A stretch of DNA of 64,000 nucleotides, taken from the NCBI GenBank assembly GCA_020633205.1, contig JACKEB010000018.1, positions 186,001-250,000 on the forward strand, read 5' to 3'. Below, piece by piece: positions 24,899 through 33,353 of the stretch. A program made the position numbers and the translations under genes. Positions within the stretch are counted from its first letter, which is position 1; each line of letters begins with the position of its first letter. The notes beneath the pieces were generated by a model that searched no databases, was not told the DNA's origin, and worked only from the letters and a program-made list of their open reading frames with translations. Source of the stretch: Polyangiaceae bacterium (lineage in GTDB: Bacteria > Myxococcota_A > Polyangia > Polyangiales > Polyangiaceae).

Positions 24899-26413
24899 GT
24901 GAAGACACCAACACTCAACGTGGGAGATGTGATCGCCGGGCGATTCCACGTCGACGAGGTTCGGCGCCCAGTCGCTGTGGGGCACCTGGACACGGAAGAC
25001 GGGGTGCGGCAGATCGTCCTCGTCCCGCTCTCCGCCGACGAATCGAGCGTGATGCAGGGCATGGAGAGCGCGCATCACGCCCACCTGGCAGAGGTGTTCG
25101 AGGTCGCTGGCTTTGCCCCTGGCGCAGTGCTCGCTGCTGAGAGGATAGAGGGCGAGACCTTGTCGGCGCGGCTCGCGGTGGTTGGTAAGAAGCAGCCCGT
25201 TGACGCCGTCCGTTCCACTTTGCGCCTCGCTGACGCTGCGGCGGCGCTCCACCGTCGGGGGGCCGTCCACGGAGGGATCTGCGCTGATGCGGTCGTGCTG
25301 GATCCTCCCGGAAAGGACGGCCCGCTGCTCACGTTCCAAGGGGACCGGGCAGTGTTTCGAGTGCCCGGGTCCGAAGGTGCCCCGAGCGAGGCCGACGACA
25401 CGTGGGCGATCAGCTGTTTGATGTTTCAGATGCTGATTGGACACGCACCTCCTGCCGTTGGCGTGGAGTCGCCCGACCAGCTGAGCGAGGTGCAAGACGA
25501 GCGTTTGCGTGCCGTGCTGCTCCACGGCTTGACGAGTGATGCAGAGGCGCGTGCGTCTAGCCTGAAGCCGTTAATGGGCGAACTCGCGCGCTGGTTCGTC
25601 GATCACGCTGGTGACGAGTCTCACCCGTCGATCCGCACCAGCCATCCGCCGCCCCTGCCGAGCTCGACGGTGTCCCCAGTGAACCTCAGCGTCGATACCA
25701 AGCCGGTCATCGAACAAGAGCCGCCGAGCCGGATGGGGCGCTTTGTCGCGTTTGCCATTGCGGCGAGCGTGATCGGCGCGCTCGGAGTTTGGGCCTACTC
25801 AGCGACTCGCAAGCCGAGTGTCGTGGAGGTAGCAGTACCGACGGAGACCAAGCAGGAGGCCCCTTCCGCTTCTGTACGGAAAGAGATCGACCTAAGCGAA
25901 GTTGCGGTCATGGGCAGCGCCAAGGCTGCGGCTGCGGCGGACTCCACGTCTGCATGCGCCAAGGAGTACCTCACCGGCGCGTTCGAGTCTCCCCAGCCCC
26001 TTGCGTGGATGTGTGAGGAAAAGGACGCCGTCGCCGGAGCGAGTAAGCTCAAGGTGGCTGTGGTGAAGGGCAGCAAGGGCGGCGTCAGCGATGCCATGCG
26101 TCTGATGAGCCAAGCGGGTTGGTACGAGCTGCCCATCTACGTCTCGGTGCGCCGCACTTGTTGCAATGAAGCGGGGGAGGTGGCGTTGCCTGCCGCGAGT
26201 GATGGCTGCGACGACATTGGCAAAGCGACCCGAGAGCTGAGTGACGTAACCACCTCCGGCAAGCCGCCCAAGGATGCCCTGGACGCGTTCGATAGGGCTG
26301 CGGCTTGCGAGTTCCAGGCCGGAAAGGGCAGCGTCTACGGCAAGACGGGGCGCCCCGACTCGGCGATGCGCGCGCAGTACGAGACCTTCGCTGGGCGGTT
26401 CCAGCACGAGTGA
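24899..26413 (+). CDS. Pseudokinase-like membrane protein with Cys-containing outer domain
   Basis: A 504-residue protein with a GTG start and a good ribosome site. Residues 1-235 follow the layout of a Ser/Thr protein kinase, but the key residues are gone. The HRD loop is replaced by VHGGICADAVVL (123-134), there is no DFG (only LLTFQGDRAVF), and no lysine is seen in the VAIK position (RQIVLVPLS). DDTWAISCLMFQMLIGHAP (166-184) still matches the kinase F-helix. A Pro/Ser linker and one membrane segment (282-300) are followed by an outer domain with several Cys (SACAKEYL, AWMCEEK, RRTCCNEAGE, SDGCDD, AACEFQ). Probably a non-catalytic receptor or scaffold. Confidence 0.75.
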   Translation: MKTPTLNVGDVIAGRFHVDEVRRPVAVGHLDTEDGVRQIVLVPLSADESSVMQGMESAHHAHLAEVFEVAGFAPGAVLAAERIEGETLSARLAVVGKKQPVDAVRSTLRLADAAAALHRRGAVHGGICADAVVLDPPGKDGPLLTFQGDRAVFRVPGSEGAPSEADDTWAISCLMFQMLIGHAPPAVGVESPDQLSEVQDERLRAVLLHGLTSDAEARASSLKPLMGELARWFVDHAGDESHPSIRTSHPPPLPSSTVSPVNLSVDTKPVIEQEPPSRMGRFVAFAIAASVIGALGVWAYSATRKPSVVEVAVPTETKQEAPSASVRKEIDLSEVAVMGSAKAAAAADSTSACAKEYLTGAFESPQPLAWMCEEKDAVAGASKLKVAVVKGSKGGVSDAMRLMSQAGWYELPIYVSVRRTCCNEAGEVALPAASDGCDDIGKATRELSDVTTSGKPPKDALDAFDRAAACEFQAGKGSVYGKTGRPDSAMRAQYETFAGRFQHE

Positions 26414-26495
26414 CCGCCAGGCGAGGTTGAAAGACCGCCCGATGGATCGGTACGGCTGGCGTGGCTCTCGCTTTTGATATGCTGCGCGGGCCCGC

Positions 26496-26804
26496 ATGAG
26501 CTTGCTGCAGTTTCTCGTCCAGCTCGTGCTGAACATCGCCTTGCCGTGGTGGATAGTACGCGTGAGTCTGCGTGCGCTGCCTGAACCCGCTCGCGATCGC
26601 GCTTGGAACGAGGCGAGCTTTCGCTCGGCGGTCGTCGTGTTTGGACCGCTTTCGCTGCCCGTCCACTTCGCCAAAGTAGGGCTCGGTCCCGAGCGTTGGC
26701 ATTGGTCGCTGCGCCTGCCGATCGGCCTGCTGGTGGGCGTGATCGTGATGCTGGTCGAGCTGATACTGGTAGGCGTCGCCGTCGCACTGTGTGGTCCGGA
26801 CTAG
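26496..26804 (+). CDS. Small membrane protein of unknown function
   Basis: A 102-residue protein with two or three hydrophobic segments: MSLLQFLVQLVLNIALPWWI, SAVVVFGPLSLPVHFAKV, and LPIGLLVGVIVMLVELILVG. The middle part is short and basic. I recognise no family. It starts 82 bases after the pseudokinase stop on the same strand and may belong to the same transcript. The C-terminus is CGPD. Confidence 0.55.
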   Translation: MSLLQFLVQLVLNIALPWWIVRVSLRALPEPARDRAWNEASFRSAVVVFGPLSLPVHFAKVGLGPERWHWSLRLPIGLLVGVIVMLVELILVGVAVALCGPD

Positions 26805-26948
26805 CCGTTTCGGGCGCCGTGAGGCTGGCGTGGCCCAGTACGGTCAAGCGCGACCCGGAATAGCTTCACGTTGCGATTCGCAACATCGCAGTCAAGATGT
26901 GTGCCAAGCGTTGCGGTGCGCAGTCGCTCCAGGATACCCTGGGATCAA

Positions 26949-27842
26949 ATGCGGGTGTTATCGGGTACCAGCGGCTTTAGCTACAAGGAGTGGCGGGGCA
27001 GCTTCTATCCGGAAGACGCCGCACCCAGCGACCTGCTCAGGCTCTATGCGGAGCGCCTCCCCGCGGTGGAGATCAACAACACGTTCTATCGCATGCCGAA
27101 GTCGTCGGTGGTCGCGAGCTGGGCGGAGCAAGTTCCTGCGAACTTCCGCTTTGTGATCAAGGCCTCACAGCGCATCACTCATCGCCAGCGCTTGCGCGAT
27201 GTGGATGACTCCGTCGCTTACTTGTTCAAGGTGATCGCGATCCTCGAAGCCCGTCTTGGCGCGGTGCTGTTTCAGCTGCCACCGTTCCTGAAGAAGGACG
27301 TCCCACTCTTGCAGTCTTTCCTCGCGGTACTGCCGCCGGAGTGCAAGCCAGTGCTCGAGTTCCGCCATCCATCTTGGTTCAGCGATGATGTCTATTCTGC
27401 GCTGTCAGCGGGCAAGGCTGCGCTGTGCGGTGGCGATCTGGACGCCGAGACGCAGGCGCCACCGTTGGTCGCTACCACGGACTTTGGGTATCTGCGCATG
27501 CGCCGGGAAGACACCTCGTACAGCGAAGCAGAGCTCGACGACTGGGCGAGTCGAGTCGCTGAGCAGCGCTGGAGCCAGGCGTTCGTGTTCTTCAAGCACG
27601 AGGTGGAGGGGCCAATCTTGGCCGAAGCCTTCAACGCTCGCTTCACGTCTGCTAGCGGGGCTCAGCCTGCTGCTCCTCTCCCCCCAAAATCCGATCTGAT
27701 CCCCAAACCGCCATTGAATGCTTCGCCGGAGCGTTCGGGCCGCGCATCCTCCGTGCGCAAGGCGCTGCCTGAGTCCGACGCCGCTGCCGAATCGGAGGGC
27801 GAACCGGGTCACGGTCGCGTTAGGCCCGCCGTCGAAGGCTAA
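26949..27842 (+). CDS. DUF72 family protein
   Basis: A 297-residue protein matching DUF72 (YecE-like, TIM-barrel fold). Typical segments are VLSGTSGFSYKEWRGSFYP at the start, LPAVEINNTFYRMP, FVIKASQRITH, AVLFQLPPF, PVLEFRHPSWF and TTDFGYLRMR, ending with FVFFKHEVEGPILAEAFN. The biochemical role of DUF72 is not settled. The barrel ends near residue 235; the remaining 60 residues are a Pro/Ser/Glu-rich tail not usual for the family, and they begin where a G/C-tract element lies (27671). The ATG at 26949 begins the conserved first strand. glyQ starts 89 bases downstream. Confidence 0.88.
   Translation: MRVLSGTSGFSYKEWRGSFYPEDAAPSDLLRLYAERLPAVEINNTFYRMPKSSVVASWAEQVPANFRFVIKASQRITHRQRLRDVDDSVAYLFKVIAILEARLGAVLFQLPPFLKKDVPLLQSFLAVLPPECKPVLEFRHPSWFSDDVYSALSAGKAALCGGDLDAETQAPPLVATTDFGYLRMRREDTSYSEAELDDWASRVAEQRWSQAFVFFKHEVEGPILAEAFNARFTSASGAQPAAPLPPKSDLIPKPPLNASPERSGRASSVRKALPESDAAAESEGEPGHGRVRPAVEG
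27671..27690 (-). repeat. G/C-tract element copy d (in DUF72 tail)
   Basis: Plus strand TGCTCCTCTCCCCCCAAAAT, encoding APLPPKS at the end of the conserved barrel. It pairs in opposite orientation with copy e, 188 bases to the right. Confidence 0.65.
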
Positions 27843-27858
27843 CGAGCGCGCTTCCCAG

Positions 27859-27882
27859 GCTTTTTTGGGGGTGAGGAGCGCT
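27859..27882 (+). repeat. G/C-tract element copy e (after DUF72)
   Basis: GC, T6, G5, then TGAGGAGCGCT, starting 17 bases beyond the DUF72 stop and before glyQ. Confidence 0.65.
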
Positions 27883-27931
27883 GGGACAAAGTCATGGACA
27901 GCCGCCCGTTCATCGGCCAAACCCACGGGCA

Positions 27932-28840
27932 ATGCACTTCCAGGATCTGATTCTCAACCTGCAGCGCTTTTGGGCCGAACAAGGCTGCCTGATCGTTCAG
28001 CCGTACAACTCCGAAGTCGGCGCGGGCACCTTCAACCCGTCAACCTTCTTGCGCAGCTTGGGGCCAGAGCCGTGGAAGGTCGCCTACGTGGAGCCTTCTC
28101 GGCGCCCAACGGATGGTCGCTACGGAGACAACCCGAACCGTCTGCAGCAGTTCCACCAGTTCCAGGTGATCCTGAAACCGAGCCCCCTCGACATTCAGGA
28201 TCTCTACCTGAAGTCCCTCGAGGCGATTGGTACGAAGCCGCTCGAGCACGACGTGCGTTTCCTCGAGGATGATTGGGAGAGCCCGACACTAGGCGCCTGG
28301 GGTCTCGGCTGGCAGGTCTGGCTCGACGGCCTCGAGATCAGTCAGTTCACCTACTTTCAGCAAGCGGGTGGCTTCGACTGCAAGCCCGTGAGTGGTGAGC
28401 TGACCTACGGCCTCGAGCGCATCGCCATGTACCTGCAGGACGTCGATTCGGTCTACGATCTGACCTACAACGACCAAGTGAAGTACGGCGAGCTCTTCCA
28501 CCGTAACGAGTGGGAGTGGTCGACCTACAACTTCGAAGAGGCCGACGTCGAGGCGCACTTCCGTGCCTTTGACCAAGCCGAGGCCGAGGTGAAGCGCCTC
28601 CTGGGGCGCAGCGAGGATCCCAAGCAGCAGCTCGTGATGCCCGCGTACGACTTCGTGGTGAAAGCGTCTCACGCGTTCAACGTGCTCGATGCTCGAGGCG
28701 CGATCAGCGTGACGGAGCGCGTGCGTTTCATCGGTCGTGTGCGCGCCATCGCCCGGGCAGTCGCCGCCGCGTGGCTAGCCCAACGTGAGGCGCTCGGCTT
28801 CCCGTTGCTCAAGACCACAGCGCTCAAAGAGAGCGCCTGA
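27932..28840 (+). CDS. glyQ: Glycyl-tRNA synthetase alpha subunit
   Basis: A 302-residue cytosolic catalytic subunit of the heterotetrameric glycyl-tRNA synthetase. Motifs are QRFWAEQGCLIVQPYNSEVG, YVEPSRRPTDGRYG, HQFQVILKP, and WESPTLGAWGLGWQVWLDG. FEYFQQAGG-type FTYFQQAGGFDC and ELTYGLERIAMYLQ follow. The length fits the family. The enzyme needs the beta subunit GlyS for tRNA binding, but no glyS follows: the next gene is mutS2 on the other strand. Expect glyS elsewhere in the genome. The stop region carries a 17-base direct repeat (28833-28860). Confidence 0.97.
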   Translation: MHFQDLILNLQRFWAEQGCLIVQPYNSEVGAGTFNPSTFLRSLGPEPWKVAYVEPSRRPTDGRYGDNPNRLQQFHQFQVILKPSPLDIQDLYLKSLEAIGTKPLEHDVRFLEDDWESPTLGAWGLGWQVWLDGLEISQFTYFQQAGGFDCKPVSGELTYGLERIAMYLQDVDSVYDLTYNDQVKYGELFHRNEWEWSTYNFEEADVEAHFRAFDQAEAEVKRLLGRSEDPKQQLVMPAYDFVVKASHAFNVLDARGAISVTERVRFIGRVRAIARAVAAAWLAQREALGFPLLKTTALKESA

Positions 28841-28860
28841 GAGAAACACGCGCCTGAGAG
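28833..28860. repeat. Direct repeat over the glyQ stop codon
   Basis: GCGCCTGAGAG occurs at 28833 and 28850, 17 bases apart. The first copy contains the TGA stop; the second puts a TGA in another frame. Confidence 0.6.
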
Positions 28861-28871
28861 CACACAGCCGC

Positions 28872-31322
28872 TCAGCGTACCCAGAACACAGTGAAGGCAT
28901 CGCCGCCTTCTTCGCGCTCGGCGGCCCGTGAGGTCGCAATGGCGGCGCCCGCTCGCAGGTGATCGCGCACGGCTTGTTTGAGCGCGCCGGTACCATGCCC
29001 ATGCAGCACGAAACCTGCTGGTTCTCCGCGCTGCAGCAACGCGTCCGTGAAGCGGTCCACTTCGTCCAGCGCCTCGTCGACACGCATGCCGCGTAGGTCG
29101 AGGGTGATGCCGTCGTGGCGCAAGAGCACCTCTTCCTTGGGCGCCGGCGCGCTCCGAGTGAACTTCGGCGCCTTGACCCGAGCGGTGTTCCGCGTGGAAC
29201 TAACTTGGGTCTCGCTGCCGTTGACCAGGCGGATGTCCTCGAGCTTGCAGAGCAGCGTCAGGCTGCCCACTCGCACCCGGAGCTTGCCGCGAACTGGTAG
29301 CTCAGCGACTTCTCCAATCTGACCACCGGGCAGGACGCGCACCCGCGTACCCAGCACGAGCTGCTCCGCGGCGGGGGCGCTACCGCCGGGAGCTCCGCGG
29401 GTGGCTTGGTCCAAACGGCCGCCAACTCCGAGCTGGCGCCCTGCGGCGTCCACCTGCTTCTCGAGCTCCTTGAGATCACGCTGAGAGAGCTCTGCTGCGC
29501 GCAGGCGCTGGGTCACGTGCTGGAGCTCTGCGCGGGCCTGGCGAACCGCTTGACTCAGCTCGCGTGCCTCTCGTTCGAGGCGCTCACGCTCTCGCTTGGC
29601 GGTGGCGAGTGTTTCCGCTTGGATTTTATTGCGAGTGACCCGCGTCTCGAGTTCCAGGGCTTTGGCCGCCGAGAGCGCTTGGGCGGCCTCTTGCCGCTGT
29701 TGCTCGATGGTGTCGAGCAGCTCATCGCGTAGCAGGCGCTGTTCGGGGAGCAGCGCCTTCGCACGCTCCACGACGGAGGTCGCCATGCCGAAGCGTTGTG
29801 CAACCGCGAGCGCGCTGGAGGGCCCAGGGATCCCCAGGCGCAGCTCGAAGGTCGGGGCGAGCGCCGCCATGTCGAAGCCCACCGACGCGTTCTCGAAGCG
29901 TGAGTCCCGGGCCGCTAGCTCCTTCAGTGCCTCGTAGTGGGTCGTAACAGCAACAGCCGCGCCTGCCTCTGCAAGCGCTTCGAGAACCGCGGTCGCGAGC
30001 GCGGCGCCTTGATCCGGATCGGTGCCAGCGGCCAATTCGTCGAGCAGGATCAGCGTGCCGCCCGGCTCGCCGTCCTTCGAGGCGCGCTGGGCAGTGTTCA
30101 GCATCTGCGCGAGGTTTCGCACATGGCCGCTGAAGGTGCTGAGTGAGAGCGCCAGCGACTGGTCGTCGCCGATGTCGCTCAGGACCTCGTCGAAGAAGCC
30201 CACGCTCGAGCCCAATGCAGCCGGGATCGGCACCCCGGCGCGCGCCATTAGCGCCGCGAGGCCCAGGCACTTGAGCGCGACGGTCTTGCCGCCGGCGTTG
30301 GGGCCGGAGATCACCAGGGCGTGCCCAGCGCTGAGCCGCACGTCGTTTGCCACGACAGGCTCCTCCCCGACCGCGAGCAGCGGGTGTCGCACCGCCAAGA
30401 GCTCAATGCTCGGTTTGTTTTCGGGAGGAAACACCAAGCCGGAGACCTTGGCCGCCCAGCGCGTCATGGCAATCAAGCGCTCGGCTTCGAGCAGTGCTTC
30501 GTACGCGATTGCTAATTCTGCACCTAGTCCAGAGGCGTGCCCGGACAAACGCGCAAGCACCCGCGCTTCTTCGCGCTCCGCGTCGGCTTCGGCGATGCGC
30601 AGCTTGTTGCCCAGGTCTACCAGTTCGCGCGGCTCGACATACAACGTTGCGCCCGAGCCGCTGGAGCCGAGTACGAAACCCTCGATGGTGCCGTGTGAGT
30701 CTGAACGTACCGGCAACACGTAGCGGCCATCGCGCTCTGCGTAGTATCCACCCGCCAGCTTGTCTGAGTGCTTGTTCACCAGGCGCTGCAGGCGCGTCGT
30801 GAGTTCTCGGCGCCGGTCGCGCACCGCCGCGCGGGCGCGGGCGAGCTCTGGGCTCGCGTCGTCACTGACCGTGCCGTCGGGTTCGAGGCAGCGCTCGAGC
30901 TCCTTCTCCAAGCCCGCAAGCTCTGGGGCCGTGTCCAACGCATCGGCGAGCTCCGCGCGCGCTGCTCGCTGCATCTGAGCAAAGCGCCTCAGGGCGGTCG
31001 CGTCGCGAAGGAGCAGCAGGACCTTGAGCAAGTCCGGCGCGGCCAACACGCGTTGGCGAGTGATGCCGTCGAGGGCTTCCAGCACGTCCGGCGTGGTTAC
31101 GCGCGGTAGTGGTGTGTCGCTCTGCTCCGCGTCGATCGCCGCCTGGCTCAGGCGAGAGCGCTGCGCCGCGAGTTCCAGGGTCGGTTCCGGCGAGAGCTCG
31201 CAGAGCCGCGCCTGCGCCGCATCGCTCGCACACAGCCTCGCGAGCTCCGCGCACACGAGTGGCCACTCGAGGTCGCTCAGCGCGCGCTCGCGTAGCTCTT
31301 GAATGCTCTGCCTCCCTGCCAC
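28872..31322 (-). CDS. mutS2: MutS2-type ATPase/endonuclease
   Basis: About 816 residues. MutS2 proteins bind branched DNA or stalled ribosomes and carry a C-terminal Smr nuclease. The GTG at 31322 (or 31340) is chosen because the typical N-terminus (LRERALSDLEWPLVCAELA) starts there; the open frame reaches back to 31676 but overlaps the next gene. Visible are Walker A ISGPNAGGKTVALK, Walker B ILLDELAAGTDPDQG, and TTHYEALK. A coiled coil is at about residues 530-640, and a Smr domain with LDLRGMRVDEALDEVDRF and FVLHGHGTGALKQAV. A separate stand-alone Smr gene lies at 33354. Confidence 0.93.
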   Translation of the reverse strand: MAGRQSIQELRERALSDLEWPLVCAELARLCASDAAQARLCELSPEPTLELAAQRSRLSQAAIDAEQSDTPLPRVTTPDVLEALDGITRQRVLAAPDLLKVLLLLRDATALRRFAQMQRAARAELADALDTAPELAGLEKELERCLEPDGTVSDDASPELARARAAVRDRRRELTTRLQRLVNKHSDKLAGGYYAERDGRYVLPVRSDSHGTIEGFVLGSSGSGATLYVEPRELVDLGNKLRIAEADAEREEARVLARLSGHASGLGAELAIAYEALLEAERLIAMTRWAAKVSGLVFPPENKPSIELLAVRHPLLAVGEEPVVANDVRLSAGHALVISGPNAGGKTVALKCLGLAALMARAGVPIPAALGSSVGFFDEVLSDIGDDQSLALSLSTFSGHVRNLAQMLNTAQRASKDGEPGGTLILLDELAAGTDPDQGAALATAVLEALAEAGAAVAVTTHYEALKELAARDSRFENASVGFDMAALAPTFELRLGIPGPSSALAVAQRFGMATSVVERAKALLPEQRLLRDELLDTIEQQRQEAAQALSAAKALELETRVTRNKIQAETLATAKRERERLEREARELSQAVRQARAELQHVTQRLRAAELSQRDLKELEKQVDAAGRQLGVGGRLDQATRGAPGGSAPAAEQLVLGTRVRVLPGGQIGEVAELPVRGKLRVRVGSLTLLCKLEDIRLVNGSETQVSSTRNTARVKAPKFTRSAPAPKEEVLLRHDGITLDLRGMRVDEALDEVDRFTDALLQRGEPAGFVLHGHGTGALKQAVRDHLRAGAAIATSRAAEREEGGDAFTVFWVR

Positions 31323-31393
31323 GGCGCCCCGATATGACACGTTTTCGCCGGGAGGCCAGCACCTTGGCGCGAGGCTCGGATCAGGGCGTGTGA

Positions 31394-31864
31394 CTAGGCG
31401 CTTCTGACCAGGGCAACCCGCGCGCGGCGAGTAGGCGGCGTGCGCAAGCCGATTTGGATGCGCGGAGTGCTGCGGTCCGCCTCGAGAGTGCGCACCCAGC
31501 GGGTCAGACCACGCTCGACACGCCGGTCGTCGGTGGTGCCGTAGGTCAAAATCAGCTGACCACGGCCGAGCTTCTCGAGTCGGGACATCAGGCCCCGGCA
31601 GAGCACACCGCGGCTCGTCTCCGCCTGGTGATCGACGCGGCCGTTGCTCACCAGTACGACGCGCTCGAGGTCCCACCTGCCATTTTCCAAGCGGGAAATC
31701 CGGTTGGCGACCTGAGTCAATAGCTCACTCGGGTGGCCTTCGTAGTGCTGCGCCACCACGGCCATGTTGCCGTTTGCGGAGCACCCAGGCTCCAGCCAGC
31801 TCGGCCAGCTGCCGCCGAACTCGATCACCACCAGGGTGGCTTTTCCGCGCGATCCTAGGTTCAT
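31394..31864 (-). CDS. Conserved-looking protein of unknown function
   Basis: A 156-residue protein starting at the ATG at 31864 with GGGGGAAG upstream. The sequence begins KATLVVIEFGGSWPSWLEPG and continues with EGHPSELLTQVANRI and DLERVVLVSNGRVDHQAE. It also has GQLILTYGTTDDRRV, suggesting an alpha/beta fold with alternating strands and helices, somewhat like a universal-stress or Rossmann-type domain. The C-terminus is Arg-rich. No signal peptide. It lies 71 bases upstream of mutS2 on the same strand and may be co-transcribed. Its 5' side faces the twin operators at 32009-32068. I do not recognise the family. Confidence 0.6.
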   Translation of the reverse strand: MNLGSRGKATLVVIEFGGSWPSWLEPGCSANGNMAVVAQHYEGHPSELLTQVANRISRLENGRWDLERVVLVSNGRVDHQAETSRGVLCRGLMSRLEKLGRGQLILTYGTTDDRRVERGLTRWVRTLEADRSTPRIQIGLRTPPTRRARVALVRSA

Positions 31865-32008
31865 GCTGCTTCCCCCGCGTTTCCGCTCGTAGCGGTGCAC
31901 AGATTCGGCGCGTCCCTCTCAGCGGTCGCTCTGCGCGTGGCAGAGGCCTAACTGGAGCGCGCAGCAGTGGCCAAGAAATCGACTAGCGCCACCCCGGTCC
32001 GTGTCCCG

Positions 32009-32068
32009 CTGACACACCGTTGTCAGGAGGGAAGTGGCACGCAGGGCCTCCTGACAAGACGCTGTCAG
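32009..32068. promoter_or_regulatory. Twin palindromic operators CTGACA-N6-TGTCAG
   Basis: Two identical-arm palindromes lie at 32009-32026 and 32051-32068, with centres 42 bases (about four helical turns) apart. The inner flanks also form an 11-base inverted repeat (TTGTCAGGAGG at 32020 and CCTCCTGACAA at 32047). They are 72-131 bases upstream of the VOC gene and about 145 bases from the divergent gene start at 31864. A dimeric regulator bound at both sites could interact cooperatively. The WYL regulator two genes downstream is the natural candidate (inference). Confidence 0.75.
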
Positions 32069-32139
32069 GGCGAGGTCGCTATGTCTTTGAGGCGAGGCGC
32101 GGCTGAGTTGGCAGCCGCCACGCACGAAGGAGATTCGAG

Positions 32140-32490
32140 ATGAGTCAGCATCCAGTGGTTTGGTTCGAGATTCGCGGCGACAAGCAGGAGAAGCTCCAAG
32201 GCTTCTACGGCGAGCTCTTTGGTTGGTCCCTCAACCGCGACAACCCGACGGGCTACGGTGTGCTCGCACCCCCCGGAGGCAAAGGCATCGCGGGTGGCGT
32301 GGGAGAACGCGGCGGGGTGTTCAGTCATCGCATCACGTTCTACGTGGAAACTGAGGACCTCGAAGGCAGCCTCGAGCGAGCCATCGCCCTCGGGGGCAAA
32401 CTCGTAACGCCGCCAACTCCGGTGGCAGGCATCCGCGTCGCCCTTTTTCAGGACCCAGAAGGCAATGTCGTGGGCCTGTCGACTCCGTGA
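32140..32490 (+). CDS. VOC (glyoxalase/bleomycin-resistance) family protein
   Basis: A 116-residue single-module VOC protein. It opens PVVWFEIRGDKQEKLQGFYGELFGW (broken here as HPVVWFEI and LQGFYGELFGW) and closes GIRVALFQDPEGNVVGLSTP, the usual ends of the betaalphabetabetabeta module. Metal-site candidates are the early Glu (FEI) and the late Asp/Glu, His being less clear. Such proteins are cytosolic and bind or convert small, often electrophilic or antibiotic-like molecules. The strong ribosome site AAGGAG precedes the ATG at 32140. It is followed 125 bases later by a WYL regulator; VOC-plus-YafY pairs are common in bacteria. Confidence 0.88.
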   Translation: MSQHPVVWFEIRGDKQEKLQGFYGELFGWSLNRDNPTGYGVLAPPGGKGIAGGVGERGGVFSHRITFYVETEDLEGSLERAIALGGKLVTPPTPVAGIRVALFQDPEGNVVGLSTP

Positions 32491-32615
32491 GGGGCACCCG
32501 TTTGGCGCGCGTCGCAAGCCAGCGACTTCGGTCGGTGGCGCGTCGCGCGCACAATGGGGTCTTCGGTTCGTCCGGCGCTCGGTAGCTCTTACGCTTTGCA
32601 GTACAGTCCTTGTCG

Positions 32616-33305
32616 ATGCGTCGCGCGGACCGCTTGTTTCAGATCATTCAACTGTTGCGTCGGCGCAAGGTGCTCACGGCGCGGCAACTCGCGGAGGAAC
32701 TCGAGGTCTCCGAGCGCACCGTCTATCGAGACGTTCGGGACCTGGTTTCCACCGGAACCCAAATCGACGGCGAGGCGGGGGTAGGCTACTCCCTGCGCGC
32801 TGGCTACGACCTGCCGCCGCTCATGTTTGACGCCGACGAGATCCAGGCGTTGCTGCTCGGGGCCCGCATCGTCGCGAGCTTCGGCGACCATGAGCTTGGC
32901 AAAGCTAGTCGCTCGGTGATCTCCAAGGTGGAGTCGGTGCTCCCGAAGCACCTGAAGCCACTGCTCAAGCAGACACCGCTCTTCTCTCCGCTCCCTCTCG
33001 ACAAGCGGAGCTCTGGTAACCTGAGCCTCGTGCGCCAAGCGGTGTTTGACCGCAAGAAGCTGCGCTTCGGCTACCAGCGCGGCGATGGTCAAAGCAGCGA
33101 GCGAACCGTGTGGCCGCTCGGCGCGTTCTTCTGGGGCAAGGTCTGGACGCTGCTCGCCTACTGCGAGCTGCGCGAGGACTTTCGCAATTTCCGCCTGGAT
33201 AGAATGGAGAAGGCGGGACTACTCGAAGACCAGTTCCCCCTGGACCCGGAGAAGAGCCTCGATGCGTTCTTCGCGCGGATGGGCCAGGACACTCCGCTGG
33301 ACTAG
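32616..33305 (+). CDS. YafY-type HTH/WYL transcriptional regulator
   Basis: A 229-residue regulator. The N-terminal winged helix (RADRLFQIIQLLRRRK, then LTARQLAEELEVSERTVYRD) is followed by GYSLRAGYDLPPLMF and the WYL part. In that part the signature is changed to VWPLGAFFWGKVWTLLAYCELREDFRNFRLDRM, here quoted in pieces (WPLGAFFWGK, WTLLAYCELR, FRNFRLDRM). WYL domains sense small ligands. The ATG at 32616 is chosen over TTG at 32610. It is likely to control the VOC gene and itself through the twin palindromes. The gene ends in a triple 16-bp repeat carrying the stop. Confidence 0.88.
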   Translation: MRRADRLFQIIQLLRRRKVLTARQLAEELEVSERTVYRDVRDLVSTGTQIDGEAGVGYSLRAGYDLPPLMFDADEIQALLLGARIVASFGDHELGKASRSVISKVESVLPKHLKPLLKQTPLFSPLPLDKRSSGNLSLVRQAVFDRKKLRFGYQRGDGQSSERTVWPLGAFFWGKVWTLLAYCELREDFRNFRLDRMEKAGLLEDQFPLDPEKSLDAFFARMGQDTPLD

Positions 33306-33349
33306 CTGCAGGCTGGATTAGCTGCAGGTCAGATTAGCCGCAGGCTCGA
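33302..33349. repeat. 16-bp direct repeat, three copies, at the WYL stop codon
   Basis: CTAGCTGCAGGCTGGA, TTAGCTGCAGGTCAGA and TTAGCCGCAGGCTCGA. Each copy holds a TAG (33303, 33319, 33335); because 16 is not a multiple of three, the three stops fall in three different frames. Confidence 0.8.
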
Positions 33350-33353
33350 CTCG

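Noticed and set aside
31323..31676. Longer MutS2 start at 31676
   Set aside because: It overlaps the upstream gene in another frame, and the family N-terminus starts at 31322-31340.
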